Positions 55,935 through 64,000 of a stretch of 64,000 nucleotides of DNA are shown in pieces (the first letter of the stretch is position 1; every line of letters begins with the position of its first letter). The stretch comes from an uncultured Eubacteriales bacterium (GTDB lineage: Bacteria; Bacillota; Clostridia; Oscillospirales; Oscillospiraceae). The stretch lies in NCBI GenBank assembly GCA_949296115.1, contig CASFNR010000018.1:1-64000 (forward strand), written 5' to 3'. The notes beneath the pieces are model-generated. The model saw nothing but the letters and a program-made list of their open reading frames with translations. It was not told the origin of the DNA and did not search any database. The position numbers were made by a program, and so were the translations under genes.

Positions 55935-55946
55935 GGAGTGGGGTCA

Positions 55947-56102
55947 ATGCTTTGCACCATCATCGACATCCGGGGAGATTACGCTTATGTCCAATATCAG
56001 GACACCGGCGTGGTCTCCGAGGTAGCCATCGCCCTGCTCCCCTTCGGGGTGGATGTGGGCGACAAGCTGAAATTTGAGAACTACGAATTCACCCAGGTAT
56101 AG
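55947..56102 (+). CDS. 51-residue small protein, DUF3006-like
   Basis: The open frame starts at an ATG with AAGGAGTGGGG upstream, 12 bases after the FMN reductase stop, and ends in TAG at 56100-56102. The predicted product begins MLCTIIDIRGDYAYVQYQD and continues with ALLPFGVDVGDKLKF. The order IID-x-x-GDYA, LLP, GD is like the small beta-barrel proteins of the DUF3006 type. No function is known. The strong binding site and the terminator right after it support a real gene. Confidence 0.7.
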   Translation: MLCTIIDIRGDYAYVQYQDTGVVSEVAIALLPFGVDVGDKLKFENYEFTQV

Positions 56103-56107
56103 CAAAA

Positions 56108-56134
56108 CCCCGCTGACTTGTGTAGTCAGCGGGG
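56108..56134. terminator. Terminator between the small protein and the AI-2E transporter gene
   Basis: CCCCGCTGAC and GTCAGCGGGG pair perfectly with a 7-base loop, with CTCGTTTATTT on the plus side and TTTTGC on the minus side. Confidence 0.75.
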
Positions 56135-56139
56135 CTCGT

Positions 56140-57408
56140 TTATTTGGATTTTTTCTGGTCCTGCGTCTTCTGGAACTTTTCTTTCATCTTCTGCAGGCGG
56201 ATTCGCTGCTTCCGCTCCCGGTTCTGTCTGAACTGGGAATACAGCTCCGGCGGCTGCTCCATCAGCTTCTCCTGGGGGATATTCCGCTCTGCCAGGCGTT
56301 TGTCGGTAATTTCCCGGGCCAGGGTATAGCAGACCGACGCCAATGGAATCATCAGCAGCATACCGCCCACGCCCATGATGCCGCCGCCCACCGTCACCGC
56401 AACCAGGACCCACATTCCGGGCAGTCCTATGGAGGTACCCACTACTCTGGGGTAGATCAGGTTGTTCTCCAACTGCTGAATCACCAGGAACATAGCAATG
56501 AAGGTCAGGGCCTGAATGGGATCATTCACCAGGATGAAGAATGCACCCACGATGCATCCCACAAAAGCGCCCACCACCGGGATCAGAGCCGTCACCGCAA
56601 TGACCACACTGACCAGGGGAATGTAGGGCATCTTGAGAATGGCCATGGCAATGGCAAACAGACAGCCCAGGATGCAGGCCTCCAGGCACTGCCCGGAGAT
56701 AAAATTGGAGAAGGTGCTGTTCACCAGCCGCAGGATCCGGATGGTCTCATCCACAACCCCTTCCGGAAGGAAGGCATACAGAATCCGCCGTCCCTGACGG
56801 GCCAGGATTTCCTTTCTTGCCAGGCAGTACAGCGCAAAGGCAATGGCCACCACCGTATTGATGATGGCGCCGGTAACGCTGCCGATCACATTCACCGCAC
56901 CGCCCATCACCAGAGAGACCTGATCCCACAGGAACGTCAGTGCTTTTGTCAAAAGATCCTGCAAGTTCAGGCTGTCCAGCTTCAGCTTCTCCTGAAGCCA
57001 GGGACCCGCATCCGGATAATCCTCCAGGACCTCCGTCAGCTTTGCAGCCGTTCGAGTGATAAATGATGGAATCCGGGCGGAAAGCGCATCAATCGTCAGC
57101 TGAATCTGGGGAATCAGCAGTTCAAAGACAAACATGACCACCAGGACCAGGCAGAAAATGGTGACCACAATGGCAAGGGTGCGCTTCAGGCCTGCCCTGC
57201 GGATGTCGCTGAACTGCCGTTCCACCGCCCGCATGGGCACATTGAACACAAAGGCAATGCCGGAACCCACCACAAAGGGGGAAATCAGCTTCCAGACCGT
57301 ATCAAACACCATACTGGCCCGGGCAGTGTCCAGAATCAACCAGCCAAACAAAATGCTGCCGGCGATCAGCAAAAAGACCCGGTGCATAAACTTTCGGTCA
57401 AAGTACAT
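56140..57408 (-). CDS. AI-2E family transporter
   Basis: The 422-residue membrane protein has about eight hydrophobic segments in the order of the AI-2E family (formerly PerM/UPF0118): two at the N-terminus, a long extracytoplasmic loop (about 90-150), then the conserved block VVSVVIAVTALIPVVGAFVGCIVGAF and the late VVGTSIGLPGMWVLVAV. The C-terminus is very basic. Members export AI-2, act as ion antiporters or have unknown roles. AGAGAGGTG precedes the ATG. Confidence 0.9.
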   Translation of the reverse strand: MYFDRKFMHRVFLLIAGSILFGWLILDTARASMVFDTVWKLISPFVVGSGIAFVFNVPMRAVERQFSDIRRAGLKRTLAIVVTIFCLVLVVMFVFELLIPQIQLTIDALSARIPSFITRTAAKLTEVLEDYPDAGPWLQEKLKLDSLNLQDLLTKALTFLWDQVSLVMGGAVNVIGSVTGAIINTVVAIAFALYCLARKEILARQGRRILYAFLPEGVVDETIRILRLVNSTFSNFISGQCLEACILGCLFAIAMAILKMPYIPLVSVVIAVTALIPVVGAFVGCIVGAFFILVNDPIQALTFIAMFLVIQQLENNLIYPRVVGTSIGLPGMWVLVAVTVGGGIMGVGGMLLMIPLASVCYTLAREITDKRLAERNIPQEKLMEQPPELYSQFRQNRERKQRIRLQKMKEKFQKTQDQKKSK

Positions 57409-57471
57409 CCCATCACCTCTCTGATAGCAGTATAGCAGATTTCAGGCAAAACCTATGAATACAATGTAAAT

Positions 57472-58518
57472 TTACCGGATTTTAGCGATTTCCCGGAGAG
57501 ATTGGCAAAGCCGATCCACATTTTCTTCCCTGGTAGCCCAGCTGGTGCAGAATCGAACCGCCCGGTGGGTATCATCCACCCGCTCCTGCTCACAGAACAC
57601 ATATTCCTTCGCCAGTTCCTCCAGAACCGAATCCGGGAGAATCGGGAAAATCTGGTTGGTGCTGCCGGGCACCAGATAGGGAATCTCCAGCTCGTCCAGG
57701 GTTTCCCGAATCCGGTCCGCCAGCGCCACCGCATGGGCAGCAATGGTGACATACAGATTGTCCGTCATCAGCGCATCGAACTGGACACCCAGCAGCCTGC
57801 CCTTGGCCAGCATGCCCCCGTGCTGCTTGATCAGATAACGGAAATCTTCCCCGATGGCCGGATTGGAGATCACCACCGCTTCTCCAAAAAGCGCCCCCAC
57901 CTTGGTTCCGCCGATGTAGAACACATCGCACAGCCGGGCCAGGTCCTGCAAGGTCACATCGTTCTCCCCGGAGGCAAGCCCATAGCCCAGCCGGGCGCCG
58001 TCCAGGAACAGGTACAGCCCCAGTTCCCGGCAAGCCTGGGAGAGTTCCTCCAGCTCCGCCAGAGAATACAGCGTGCCCAGTTCCGAGGGGCTGGAGATGT
58101 AAACCAGCTTGGGCTGCACCATATGCTCAAAGCTGCTGTCCGCCCGATGGGCCAGAACATAGCTGCGTACCTGTTCTGCGGAAATCTTTCCACTCTTTCC
58201 CGGGAGGGGCAGGACCTTATGGCCAGTGGCCTCCACCGCCCCGGTTTCATGGCCGTTGATGTGACCGGTAACGGCACACAAGGCTCCCTGGTGAGGCCGC
58301 AGGGCGGCGTCAATCACCGTCAGATTGGCCTGGGTGCCCCCAACCAGAAAATGAACCGCCACATCCTCCCTGCCGCAGAGTTTCCGGATTTTCTCAGCAG
58401 CCCGGGCACAGTATTCATCCTCTCCGTAGCCCGGGGTCTGCACCAGATTGGTCCGGGTCAGCGCTTCCAGCACTTTTTCATGACAGCCTTCGCTGTAATC
58501 GTTGTTGAAATAGATCAT
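57472..58518 (-). CDS. Threonine aldolase-like PLP-dependent lyase
   Basis: The 348-residue fold-type I PLP enzyme of the beta-eliminating lyase group resembles low-specificity L-threonine aldolase, which splits threonine to glycine and acetaldehyde. It has FLVGGTQANLTVIDAALRP, LFLDGARLGYGL and the PLP lysine in FYIGGTKVGALFGEA. I chose the ATG at 58518 with GGAGTGGG upstream; the frame continues to 58749 but that part overlaps the spoIIID region and does not look coding. Confidence 0.9.
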   Translation of the reverse strand: MIYFNNDYSEGCHEKVLEALTRTNLVQTPGYGEDEYCARAAEKIRKLCGREDVAVHFLVGGTQANLTVIDAALRPHQGALCAVTGHINGHETGAVEATGHKVLPLPGKSGKISAEQVRSYVLAHRADSSFEHMVQPKLVYISSPSELGTLYSLAELEELSQACRELGLYLFLDGARLGYGLASGENDVTLQDLARLCDVFYIGGTKVGALFGEAVVISNPAIGEDFRYLIKQHGGMLAKGRLLGVQFDALMTDNLYVTIAAHAVALADRIRETLDELEIPYLVPGSTNQIFPILPDSVLEELAKEYVFCEQERVDDTHRAVRFCTSWATREENVDRLCQSLREIAKIR

Positions 58519-58580
58519 TTCACCCACTCCGTTTCTCTGTTTTGCTTCATTGTACCCCCGGGAAATCCCACTGTCAAGGT

Positions 58581-58609
58581 GCATATTACCAATGAAGCGA
58601 TCATAGGCT
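58581..58609 (+). promoter_or_regulatory. Sigma-E-like promoter for spoIIID
   Basis: GCATATT and CATAGGCT are separated by 14 bases, matching the sigma-E pattern of a -35 K-M-ATATT and a -10 CATA-N3-T. The start lies 33 bases after the -10 box. This agrees with the known control of spoIIID by sigma-E in the mother cell. Confidence 0.7.
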
Positions 58610-58642
58610 TTCTCAGCAGCACACAGCATCGGAGGGTAGCTT

Positions 58643-58900
58643 ATGAATGATTGCCTATGCAAGCGGGCCTGTGAATTGGCTGTGTACATGATTGAAACCG
58701 GTGCCACGGTCCGGGCAGCCGCCCGGCACTTCGGCATTTCCAAATCCACCGTACATAAGGATTTAACCCAGCGGCTGCGGCAGTGCAGCCCTTCCCTCTA
58801 TGCCCAGGCGAGAGAAGTCCTGGATGAAAACAAGCGGGAGCGGCATATCCGGGGCGGAATGGCCACCCGGCGGAAATACAAGGGCGATTCCGAAGCTTGA
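58643..58900 (+). CDS. spoIIID: Sporulation transcriptional regulator SpoIIID
   Basis: SpoIIID is a DNA-binding protein active in the mother cell during sporulation, which modulates sigma-E genes and helps the switch to sigma-K. The 85-residue protein has the conserved helix-turn-helix GATVRAAARHFGISKSTVHK, then DLTQRL and the basic tail RHIRGGMATRRKY. GGAGGG precedes the ATG. The length and sequence are typical. Confidence 0.95.
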   Translation: MNDCLCKRACELAVYMIETGATVRAAARHFGISKSTVHKDLTQRLRQCSPSLYAQAREVLDENKRERHIRGGMATRRKYKGDSEA

Positions 58901-58910
58901 GACGGATGCA

Positions 58911-58941
58911 CAGAATGCAGACCTTCGTGGTCTGCATTCTG
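58911..58941. terminator. Terminator between spoIIID and the 33-residue gene
   Basis: CAGAATGCAGACC and GGTCTGCATTCTG form a perfect 13-bp stem with a 5-base loop, followed by CATTTTCC on the plus strand. It lies just after the spoIIID stop and beyond the stop of the convergent small gene. Confidence 0.8.
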
Positions 58942-58954
58942 CATTTTCCGTCTG

Positions 58955-59056
58955 CTATAAGTCGTCCGCATCCTGTACCGGTTTTTCGTCCGGATTGGCC
59001 GGGCGACCGGTGTAGCTTCCCATGGGATCAGTTACAATCCGCTTTTTCTCTTTCAT
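58955..59056 (-). CDS. 33-residue small protein of unknown function
   Basis: A short frame starts at an ATG with the strong site GGAGGTG seven bases upstream and runs to TAG at 58957-58955. The product begins MKEKKRIVTDPMGSYTGRP and ends with an acidic, proline-rich tail. It is hydrophilic, with no membrane helix. It lies between two genes, antisense to neither, and reads towards the spoIIID terminator. I have the impression of similar small proteins in Clostridia, but cannot verify it here. Confidence 0.7.
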   Translation of the reverse strand: MKEKKRIVTDPMGSYTGRPANPDEKPVQDADDL

Positions 59057-59103
59057 AGCAATCACCTCCGGGTTTATTTTCCCCCGAAACGGTTGGAAAA
59101 CCC

Positions 59104-59132
59104 TTGCCTTTTTCCGGAGAACATGATAAGAT
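59104..59132 (+). promoter_or_regulatory. Candidate promoter for rlmH
   Basis: TTGCCT and TAAGAT are separated by 17 bases, 25 bases before the ATG at 59158. Confidence 0.55.
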
Positions 59133-59157
59133 CAGGATGCTTGTCCGGAGGTGGCCT

Positions 59158-59640
59158 ATGTTTGAAATTACCCTGATCGCAATGGGAAAATGCAAAGAAC
59201 GATTTTATCTGGACGCTGCGGCAGAGTACGTCAAGCGTCTGGGTGGGCTATGCCGGTTCTCTCTGGTGGAACTGCCGGAGTTCCGGCTGCCGGAAAATCC
59301 CTCCCCCGCCGAAATTCAGACCGGTCTGGAGAAAGAGGCGGAGCAGATTCTCCCCCGCATCCCCAAGGGCGCCTGGTTCTGCGTCTTTACCCCAGAAGGG
59401 AAAACCCTCTCCAGCGAGGCCTTTGCAAAAAAACTGGCAGAGCTTAAGCTGTCCGGAAAGTCCGGCGCCTGCTTCCTCATCGGCTCCTCCTTCGGCATGG
59501 CCCAGCGGGTCAAGGACCGGGCAGATTTCCGGCTCTCCATGGGACCCATGACCTTTCCCCACCACCTGGCCCGAATCATGGTTCTGGAGCAGCTGTACCG
59601 GGCAGAATCCATTCAGGCGGGCAGCAAATACCACAAGTAG
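59158..59640 (+). CDS. rlmH: 23S rRNA pseudouridine-1915 N3-methyltransferase
   Basis: RlmH is a SPOUT-class methyltransferase that modifies position 1915 of 23S rRNA in the 70S ribosome. The 160-residue protein has ITLIAMGKCKERFYLDA at the start, FLIGSSFGMAQRVKDRAD at the knot, and the C-terminal FPHHLARIMVLEQLYRA. I place the start at the ATG at 59158, with CCGGAGGTG upstream, rather than 59104. Confidence 0.96.
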   Translation: MFEITLIAMGKCKERFYLDAAAEYVKRLGGLCRFSLVELPEFRLPENPSPAEIQTGLEKEAEQILPRIPKGAWFCVFTPEGKTLSSEAFAKKLAELKLSGKSGACFLIGSSFGMAQRVKDRADFRLSMGPMTFPHHLARIMVLEQLYRAESIQAGSKYHK

Positions 59641-59652
59641 ATTCCCTGGGCA

Positions 59653-59674
59653 AACGGCACGAAACTGTGCCGTT
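59653..59674 (+). terminator. Terminator after rlmH
   Basis: AACGGCAC and GTGCCGTT pair with a 6-base loop, followed by ATTTTTTA. Confidence 0.75.
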
Positions 59675-59685
59675 ATTTTTTATGT

Positions 59686-59722
59686 GAAGTACCTTGACAG
59701 GCGAGGTACTTCGTGTTATTAT
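59686..59722 (+). promoter_or_regulatory. PadR promoter with overlapping operator
   Basis: TTGACA (59694-59699) and TATTAT (59717-59722) are separated by 17 bases. The perfect inverted repeat GAAGTACCT / AGGTACTTC (9-bp arms, 9-base spacer, 59686-59712) covers the -35 box. This is the arrangement of an autorepressing PadR-type regulator. Confidence 0.75.
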
Positions 59723-59745
59723 GAGATTGCAAAGGAGGGATGACC

Positions 59746-60084
59746 ATGTCCATTGCCGGTGATCTGATCCGCGGGCACACCGATGCCATCATCCTGGCCC
59801 GGCTGCTCCGGGGCGACAGCTACGGCTACGAAATCAACAAAATGATCTCCACCCTCTCCTCCGGCAGATTCGAACTGAAGGAAGCCACCCTGTACACCGC
59901 CTTCAAGCGGCTGGAGGAAACCGGCTGCATCCGCTCCTACTGGGGCGACAGCGGCGCAGGCGCCCGGCGCCGATACTACACCATCACCCCGGAAGGCCGC
60001 CTGACCTGCGAAAAACTGCTGGAAGAATGGAAAGAGACGAAAGAAATTATGGACAAGCTTCTGGAAACGGAGGAATGGAAATGA
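59746..60084 (+). CDS. PadR-family transcriptional regulator
   Basis: The 112-residue winged-helix protein has the family pattern: LIRGHTDAIILARLLRGDSYGYEINKM, then FELKEATLYTAFKRLEETGC as the recognition helix and RRYYTITPEGR as the wing. I use the ATG at 59746, six bases after AAAGGAGGG, not 59740. It probably represses its own three-gene operon through the palindrome at 59686-59712. Confidence 0.92.
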   Translation: MSIAGDLIRGHTDAIILARLLRGDSYGYEINKMISTLSSGRFELKEATLYTAFKRLEETGCIRSYWGDSGAGARRRYYTITPEGRLTCEKLLEEWKETKEIMDKLLETEEWK

Positions 60085-60734
60085 AGGAGAAACTGATTCA
60101 ATACGTTGACCTGCTCTTTGCGGGGGCAACGGGCAGCGAGGACATCAAACAGGAAATATTGCAGAACACCCTGGACCGCTACGATGACTTAATTGCGGAA
60201 GGCCGCTCTCCGGAATCCGCTTACCGAATGGCAATCTCCGGCATCGGGGACATCAATGAAATCCTTGGGCAAAGCTCCCAGGCCCGTCCCGCAGCTTCCG
60301 CTCCCCTCTCCCGCAAGAAGGAGGAGCGAGATACTCCGACCAAGAAACTGCTCCGGGCAGTTGCAATCGGTCTTTACATGATTTCCCTCGTACCGCTGAT
60401 CATTCTCAGCGAAATGCATATGGCGACGCTGGGCTTCTGCGCTGTGCTTGGAATTTGTGCCGTGGCAACGGTTCTGATTGTTCTCGGTTCCAAAAGCCAG
60501 GAGCAAGTCTCCTACACCGCTCCCGCTTCTCCCAAAACAAGCAGTCCCAGAAAAGCACTGTGTGACAGCATCTGCCGTGCCGTCTGGGTGGCTGCGCTGG
60601 TATTGTTTTTCCTGATCAGCTTCTTCACCAGGGCCTGGCTCATCACCTGGCTGATTTTCCCGGTCGCCGGGGCTGTGCAGGGTCTGATCAAAGCCATTTT
60701 TGACTTAAAGGAGGCAACTGAACATGAAACGTAA
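60081..60734 (+). CDS. DUF1700/HAAS-type membrane protein
   Basis: The 217-residue protein starts with a small helical domain, ending in RMAISGIGDINEIL, that fits the HAAS/DUF1700-type domain often found after PadR genes. A linker and four hydrophobic segments follow. The ATG overlaps the PadR stop by four bases. In such modules (PadR, HAAS, DUF4097) the role is envelope-related and not well known. Confidence 0.82.
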   Translation: MKEKLIQYVDLLFAGATGSEDIKQEILQNTLDRYDDLIAEGRSPESAYRMAISGIGDINEILGQSSQARPAASAPLSRKKEERDTPTKKLLRAVAIGLYMISLVPLIILSEMHMATLGFCAVLGICAVATVLIVLGSKSQEQVSYTAPASPKTSSPRKALCDSICRAVWVAALVLFFLISFFTRAWLITWLIFPVAGAVQGLIKAIFDLKEATEHET

Positions 60735-61743
60735 TGCCATTATCCGCATCGTTCTGTGGTGCGTCGTCCTGATCGTGCTGCTGGGCATTCTCACCACCTT
60801 CCTGCTGGGGAACACCGCTTATCGCCTGCTCCGTGGAACCACCAGTACAAGCAATGTCGAGACCCATGTGCCGGTTCCTGTCGCCACTCCGGGAGGCTCA
60901 GCCCCCGCCGTACCCACCACACCGGAGAACCCCACCGTACCGGATGCGCCAACCGCTCCCGGCAGTATGGAGCCGGCGGCTACCGTTGAAGCCACCCAGC
61001 CGGCGGAGATGCCTCCCTACGGCATCGGCTCCTCCTTCTCCGTGCCCATGAACGATGTTTCTGAAATTGAGGTAGAGTGGGTCGCCGGAACCATCACCGT
61101 AGAGCAGTGTGATGGAACAGAGATTCAAATTCAGGAGGATGGGGAGTACAAAAGCCAGTATACCATGTATGTCCGCCAGAAAGGCAAGGAACTGACCATC
61201 ACCTATCTGCCCTGGGGGACCAATCTGTTGGGAGTTGGCTCGGATGTTCCCACCCAGAAGGACCTGACCATTCTGATTCCCCGGGACTGGGCCGGGGAAA
61301 AGCTGGAGATTGCCAGTGCCGCCAGCAATCTGGAAGTCACCGGCGTCACGCTCCGGGAATTCGACTTTGAGGGCGGCAGCGGGAAGGCAGAATTCACCGA
61401 CTGCGCCATGGAATCCCTGGACCTGGCAACCGCTTCCGGCGACATCAGCTACACCGGGAGCCTGAACAAGCTGGACTGGGAAGCGGCCTCCGCCAGCTTC
61501 ACCGCTGTTCTGACCAATGTCCCCCGGGAACTGGAGATGGAAAGCATGTCCGGAAAGATGGACATTACCCTCCCCTCTGATGCCGGATTTACCCTGAAGT
61601 TGGAGGGACTGAGCCAGAATTTCACCTCGGATTTCCAGACCACCTACCAGAATAACCGCTATGTCTGCGGGGATGGGGCCTGTAAGATTGATGTAGAGGG
61701 CATCAGCAGCAGCGTGACCATCCGGAAGGGAAACCCTTCCTAA
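60724..61743 (+). CDS. Membrane-anchored DUF4097 beta-repeat protein
   Basis: The 339-residue protein has one N-terminal membrane helix (about 6-28), a proline/threonine-rich linker (about 40-95), and a beta-solenoid-like region of the DUF4097 type with repeating short strands (SEIEVEWVAGTITV, LEVTGVTLREFDFEGGSGKAEF, LDLATASGDISYTGS). It overlaps the upstream gene by 11 bases, with AAAGGAGG inside that gene. It ends the PadR operon. Confidence 0.85.
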   Translation: MKRNAIIRIVLWCVVLIVLLGILTTFLLGNTAYRLLRGTTSTSNVETHVPVPVATPGGSAPAVPTTPENPTVPDAPTAPGSMEPAATVEATQPAEMPPYGIGSSFSVPMNDVSEIEVEWVAGTITVEQCDGTEIQIQEDGEYKSQYTMYVRQKGKELTITYLPWGTNLLGVGSDVPTQKDLTILIPRDWAGEKLEIASAASNLEVTGVTLREFDFEGGSGKAEFTDCAMESLDLATASGDISYTGSLNKLDWEAASASFTAVLTNVPRELEMESMSGKMDITLPSDAGFTLKLEGLSQNFTSDFQTTYQNNRYVCGDGACKIDVEGISSSVTIRKGNPS

Positions 61744-61754
61744 GAACGAAATCA

Positions 61755-61783
61755 GGACCGATGCGCAGATTGCGCATCGGTCC
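61755..61783. terminator. Terminator between the DUF4097 gene and ftsH
   Basis: GGACCGATGCGC and GCGCATCGGTCC form a 12-bp stem with a 5-base loop, then TGCTC and six T on the plus strand. It lies between the two convergent stops. Confidence 0.8.
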
Positions 61784-61792
61784 TGCTCTTTT

Positions 61793-63691
61793 TTAGTTGG
61801 ATTCCGGTTCTTGCTGGGAACCATTCGATTCTTCGAAGCCGTCGAACAGAGCGGTGGCGGAGGCCTCCTCCACCTGCTCTCCCTTCATGATCGCCTCGAA
61901 TTGCTCGCCGGTCATGGATTCCTTTTCCAGCAGGAAGTCCACAACCTGGTGCAGCTTCTGCTCGTTCTCCGACAGGATCCGGCGGCAGTGGTCATAGGCC
62001 TTGTCAATCAGCGCCTTCACCTCATCGTCGATGGTGCCGGCAAACTTCTCTGAGTAACTCTTGGTGGTCTGGTAATCCCGCCCGATGAACACCTCTCCCC
62101 CGTCCAGGTAGGAGACGGTGCCCAGCTTCTCGCACATGCCGTACCGGGCCACCATGTCACGGGCCAATTTGGAGGCCCGGTCAATGTCATTGGATGCGCC
62201 CACGGAAATATCCCCGATGAACAGGGCTTCCGCAACCCGTCCGCCCAGCAGGGAGACAATCTGCTCATACATCTGGTTCCGGGTCAGGTTGGCGGAATCG
62301 TCAGTGGGCAGGTACCAGGTCGCCCCCAGAGACTGTCCCCGGGGAATGATGGTGATGTGCCGCACCGGGTCATGGGTGGGCAGGTTGTACATGGCCACCG
62401 CATGGCCCGCCTCGTGAATGGCGGTTTCCTTCAGGTCCTTCCGGGTCTGCACCCGGCTCTTCTTGGCAGGACCGGCGGTGATTTTCATCAGCGCTTCGTT
62501 CAGGTCTACCATGGTCAGCACCGGGCGGTTCTCCCGGGCAGCCAGAATCGCCGCTTCATTGAGCAGGTTGCTCAGGTCCGCTCCGGTAAATCCGGCGGTG
62601 GAGCGGGCAATGGTTTTCAGATTCACAGAAGCATCCAGCCGCTTTCCCTTGGCGTGGACCTTGAGGATTTCCTCCCGGCCCTTCACATCCGGGCGGCCCA
62701 CATGAATCTGCCGGTCAAACCGACCGGGCCGCAGCAGCGCCGGGTCCAGAATGTCCGGCCGGTTGGTGGCTGCCAGGACAATCACGCCCTCGGTCCGGCT
62801 GAAGCCGTCCATCTCCACCAGCAGCTGGTTCAGAGTCTGCTCCTTCTCATCATGACCGCCGCCCAGGCCGGAGCCACGTTTGCGGCCCACTGCGTCAATC
62901 TCATCAATGAAGATAATGGCAGGGGCGATTTTCTTGGCCTGATCAAACAGGTCCCGGACACGGCTGGCGCCCACGCCCACATACATTTCCACAAAGTCGG
63001 AACCGGAGATGGAGAGGAACTGCACATCCGCCTCTCCCGCCACCGCCCGGGCCAACAGGGTTTTGCCGGTGCCGGGAGGGCCGACCAGCAGCAAACCGTG
63101 GGGAATCCGTGCGCCGATTTCCGTGAACTTTCCGGGATTCCGGAGGAAATCCACCACTTCCTGCAGCTCTTCCTTTTCTTCATCCGCTCCCGCCACATCG
63201 GCAAAAGTAACCTTTTTTCCATCCGGCACGCCCAATACCGTGCGGGCCTTGCCGAAATTGTTCAGCGGATTGGAGTTGTTGGCCCGGCTCATGAACATGG
63301 CCCAGACAAACAGCAAAATCAGCCCCACCACCAGCAGGGGCAGGATCAGGGTATAGGGGGAAAACCCTTCTTCCGGCAGATAGTGATAGTATTCCAGCAC
63401 GCCGGACTCCACCTGCTGTGTCAGCAGGTCTCCCATCTGTTGGTTGAATCCCTCCAGGTCCGCCAGGGTTGATGTAATGGTTGTCTCCCCATTCAGGGGG
63501 GTATACAGGTTCATGGTGATGACGTCGCCGTCCACCACAAAGTTTTTCACCTGCTCCCGGCGGAACAGCTCCACCACTTCAGAATAGGGAATCTGATTCA
63601 CGTTGGTCTGGAATGCCTCACTCAGCCAGGCAAAGGCCGCAACCAGCACCAGCAGATACAGAATCAGCGGAATGATTCTACGATTTTTCAA
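61793..63691 (-). CDS. ftsH: ATP-dependent membrane metalloprotease FtsH
   Basis: FtsH degrades membrane and regulatory proteins. The 632-residue protein has two membrane helices (about 7-25 and 112-133) around an extracytoplasmic loop. The AAA+ domain follows with Walker [14 protein letters not shown], Walker [17 protein letters not shown] and the [14 protein letters not shown]. The zinc protease domain has [12 protein letters not shown] and a late Asp ligand region. The start is a TTG at 63691 with AAGGAG upstream. It lies 12 bases after hpt, an order common in Firmicutes. Confidence 0.97.
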   Translation of the reverse strand: MKNRRIIPLILYLLVLVAAFAWLSEAFQTNVNQIPYSEVVELFRREQVKNFVVDGDVITMNLYTPLNGETTITSTLADLEGFNQQMGDLLTQQVESGVLEYYHYLPEEGFSPYTLILPLLVVGLILLFVWAMFMSRANNSNPLNNFGKARTVLGVPDGKKVTFADVAGADEEKEELQEVVDFLRNPGKFTEIGARIPHGLLLVGPPGTGKTLLARAVAGEADVQFLSISGSDFVEMYVGVGASRVRDLFDQAKKIAPAIIFIDEIDAVGRKRGSGLGGGHDEKEQTLNQLLVEMDGFSRTEGVIVLAATNRPDILDPALLRPGRFDRQIHVGRPDVKGREEILKVHAKGKRLDASVNLKTIARSTAGFTGADLSNLLNEAAILAARENRPVLTMVDLNEALMKITAGPAKKSRVQTRKDLKETAIHEAGHAVAMYNLPTHDPVRHITIIPRGQSLGATWYLPTDDSANLTRNQMYEQIVSLLGGRVAEALFIGDISVGASNDIDRASKLARDMVARYGMCEKLGTVSYLDGGEVFIGRDYQTTKSYSEKFAGTIDDEVKALIDKAYDHCRRILSENEQKLHQVVDFLLEKESMTGEQFEAIMKGEQVEEASATALFDGFEESNGSQQEPESN

Positions 63692-63703
63692 TGGAGTTTC
63701 TCC

Positions 63704-64000
63704 TTACTTTTCATATACTTCCGGTTTCAGGATCCCCACATAGGGCAGATTCCGGTATTGCTCATTATAATCCAGGCCGTAGCCCACCACAAACTCGTTG
63801 GGGATGGTAAAGCCCACATAATCCGCCTGCAAGGTAATTCCAGGCTTGCGGCGTTCCGGCTTATCCAGCAGGGTGCAGATCTTCACCGAGGCAGGTTCCT
63901 TGGCCAGCAGATGCTCCACGGTGAAGGTCAGAGAATTGCCGGTATCATAGATGTCCTCCAGGATCAGCACATGCCGTCCCCGGATGTCTGCGGAAATGTC
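63704..64000 (-). CDS. hpt: Hypoxanthine phosphoribosyltransferase, 5' part outside the window
   Basis: The visible C-terminal part (about 98 residues) has the PRPP-binding loop [29 protein letters not shown], and the late [30 protein letters not shown] of HPRT. The enzyme salvages hypoxanthine and guanine. The frame is open to base 64000, so the start lies beyond the right edge. It is upstream of ftsH in the same orientation. Confidence 0.95.
   Translation of the reverse strand, partial: DISADIRGRHVLILEDIYDTGNSLTFTVEHLLAKEPASVKICTLLDKPERRKPGITLQADYVGFTIPNEFVVGYGLDYNEQYRNLPYVGILKPEVYEK

Overview
The window looks like a chromosome segment of a spore-forming, obligately anaerobic Gram-positive bacterium of the class Clostridia, probably an Oscillospiraceae/Ruminococcaceae-type gut lineage. 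Evidence: SpoIIID with a sigma-E-like promoter, a pyruvate:ferredoxin oxidoreductase, AGGAGG-type ribosome binding sites throughout, no outer-membrane genes, and G+C-rich core genes. This is an inference from gene content; no 16S gene is present.

Layout. 1-2422: an IS21-family element (istA, broken istB, tandem right-end repeats) sitting inside the 3' end of an IS66-family transposase gene. 2464-15191, minus strand: a surface-polymer region that by eye is richer in A+T between about 3.4 and 10 kb. It holds a GWAF-repeat membrane protein, a sulfatase/LTA-synthase-like enzyme, a 1413-residue methyltransferase-GT4-GT2 protein, a small membrane protein, a YidC-CDP-glycerol transferase fusion, a winged-helix/LicC/LicA fusion and an IspD/TarI-like cytidylyltransferase. 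Divergent from the last is an XRE helix-turn-helix protein fused to a cytidylyltransferase-like domain that has lost its catalytic lysine. 16177-33706, minus strand: a second polysaccharide operon with two GT2s, an EpsG-like polymerase, rfbA-B-D-C for dTDP-rhamnose, a TagGH-like ABC exporter, a GT4, a sugar epimerase, two RgpF-type proteins, an acyltransferase 3 and signal peptidase I. tRNA-Leu(CAG) follows at 34037-34124.

34230-64000: mostly housekeeping genes. They include a GH25 lysozyme lipoprotein with SH3 domains, a 5'-nucleotidase, a roughly 300-bp MITE-like element, split TauE/SafE genes, ruvX, a transpeptidase-like secreted protein, flavodoxin, dprA, a DEAD helicase, tmk, a DJ-1 protein, mltG, peptidase U32, pncC, thiI, yifB, PFOR, an FMN reductase, an AI-2E transporter, an aldolase, spoIIID, rlmH, a PadR/HAAS/DUF4097 module, ftsH and the 3' part of hpt.

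How the genes fit together: rfbABDC makes dTDP-rhamnose, the GT and RgpF proteins build a rhamnose-rich glycan, and the ABC pair exports it. The YidC-TagF fusion, LicC/LicA and IspD-like enzymes point to added polyol-phosphate and possibly phosphocholine-type substituents activated by CTP. The most unusual items are the XRE/pseudo-cytidylyltransferase regulator, the YidC-TagF fusion with its coupled small membrane protein, the two apparent deletions at the 5' end of the PFOR gene, and the MITE-like element.
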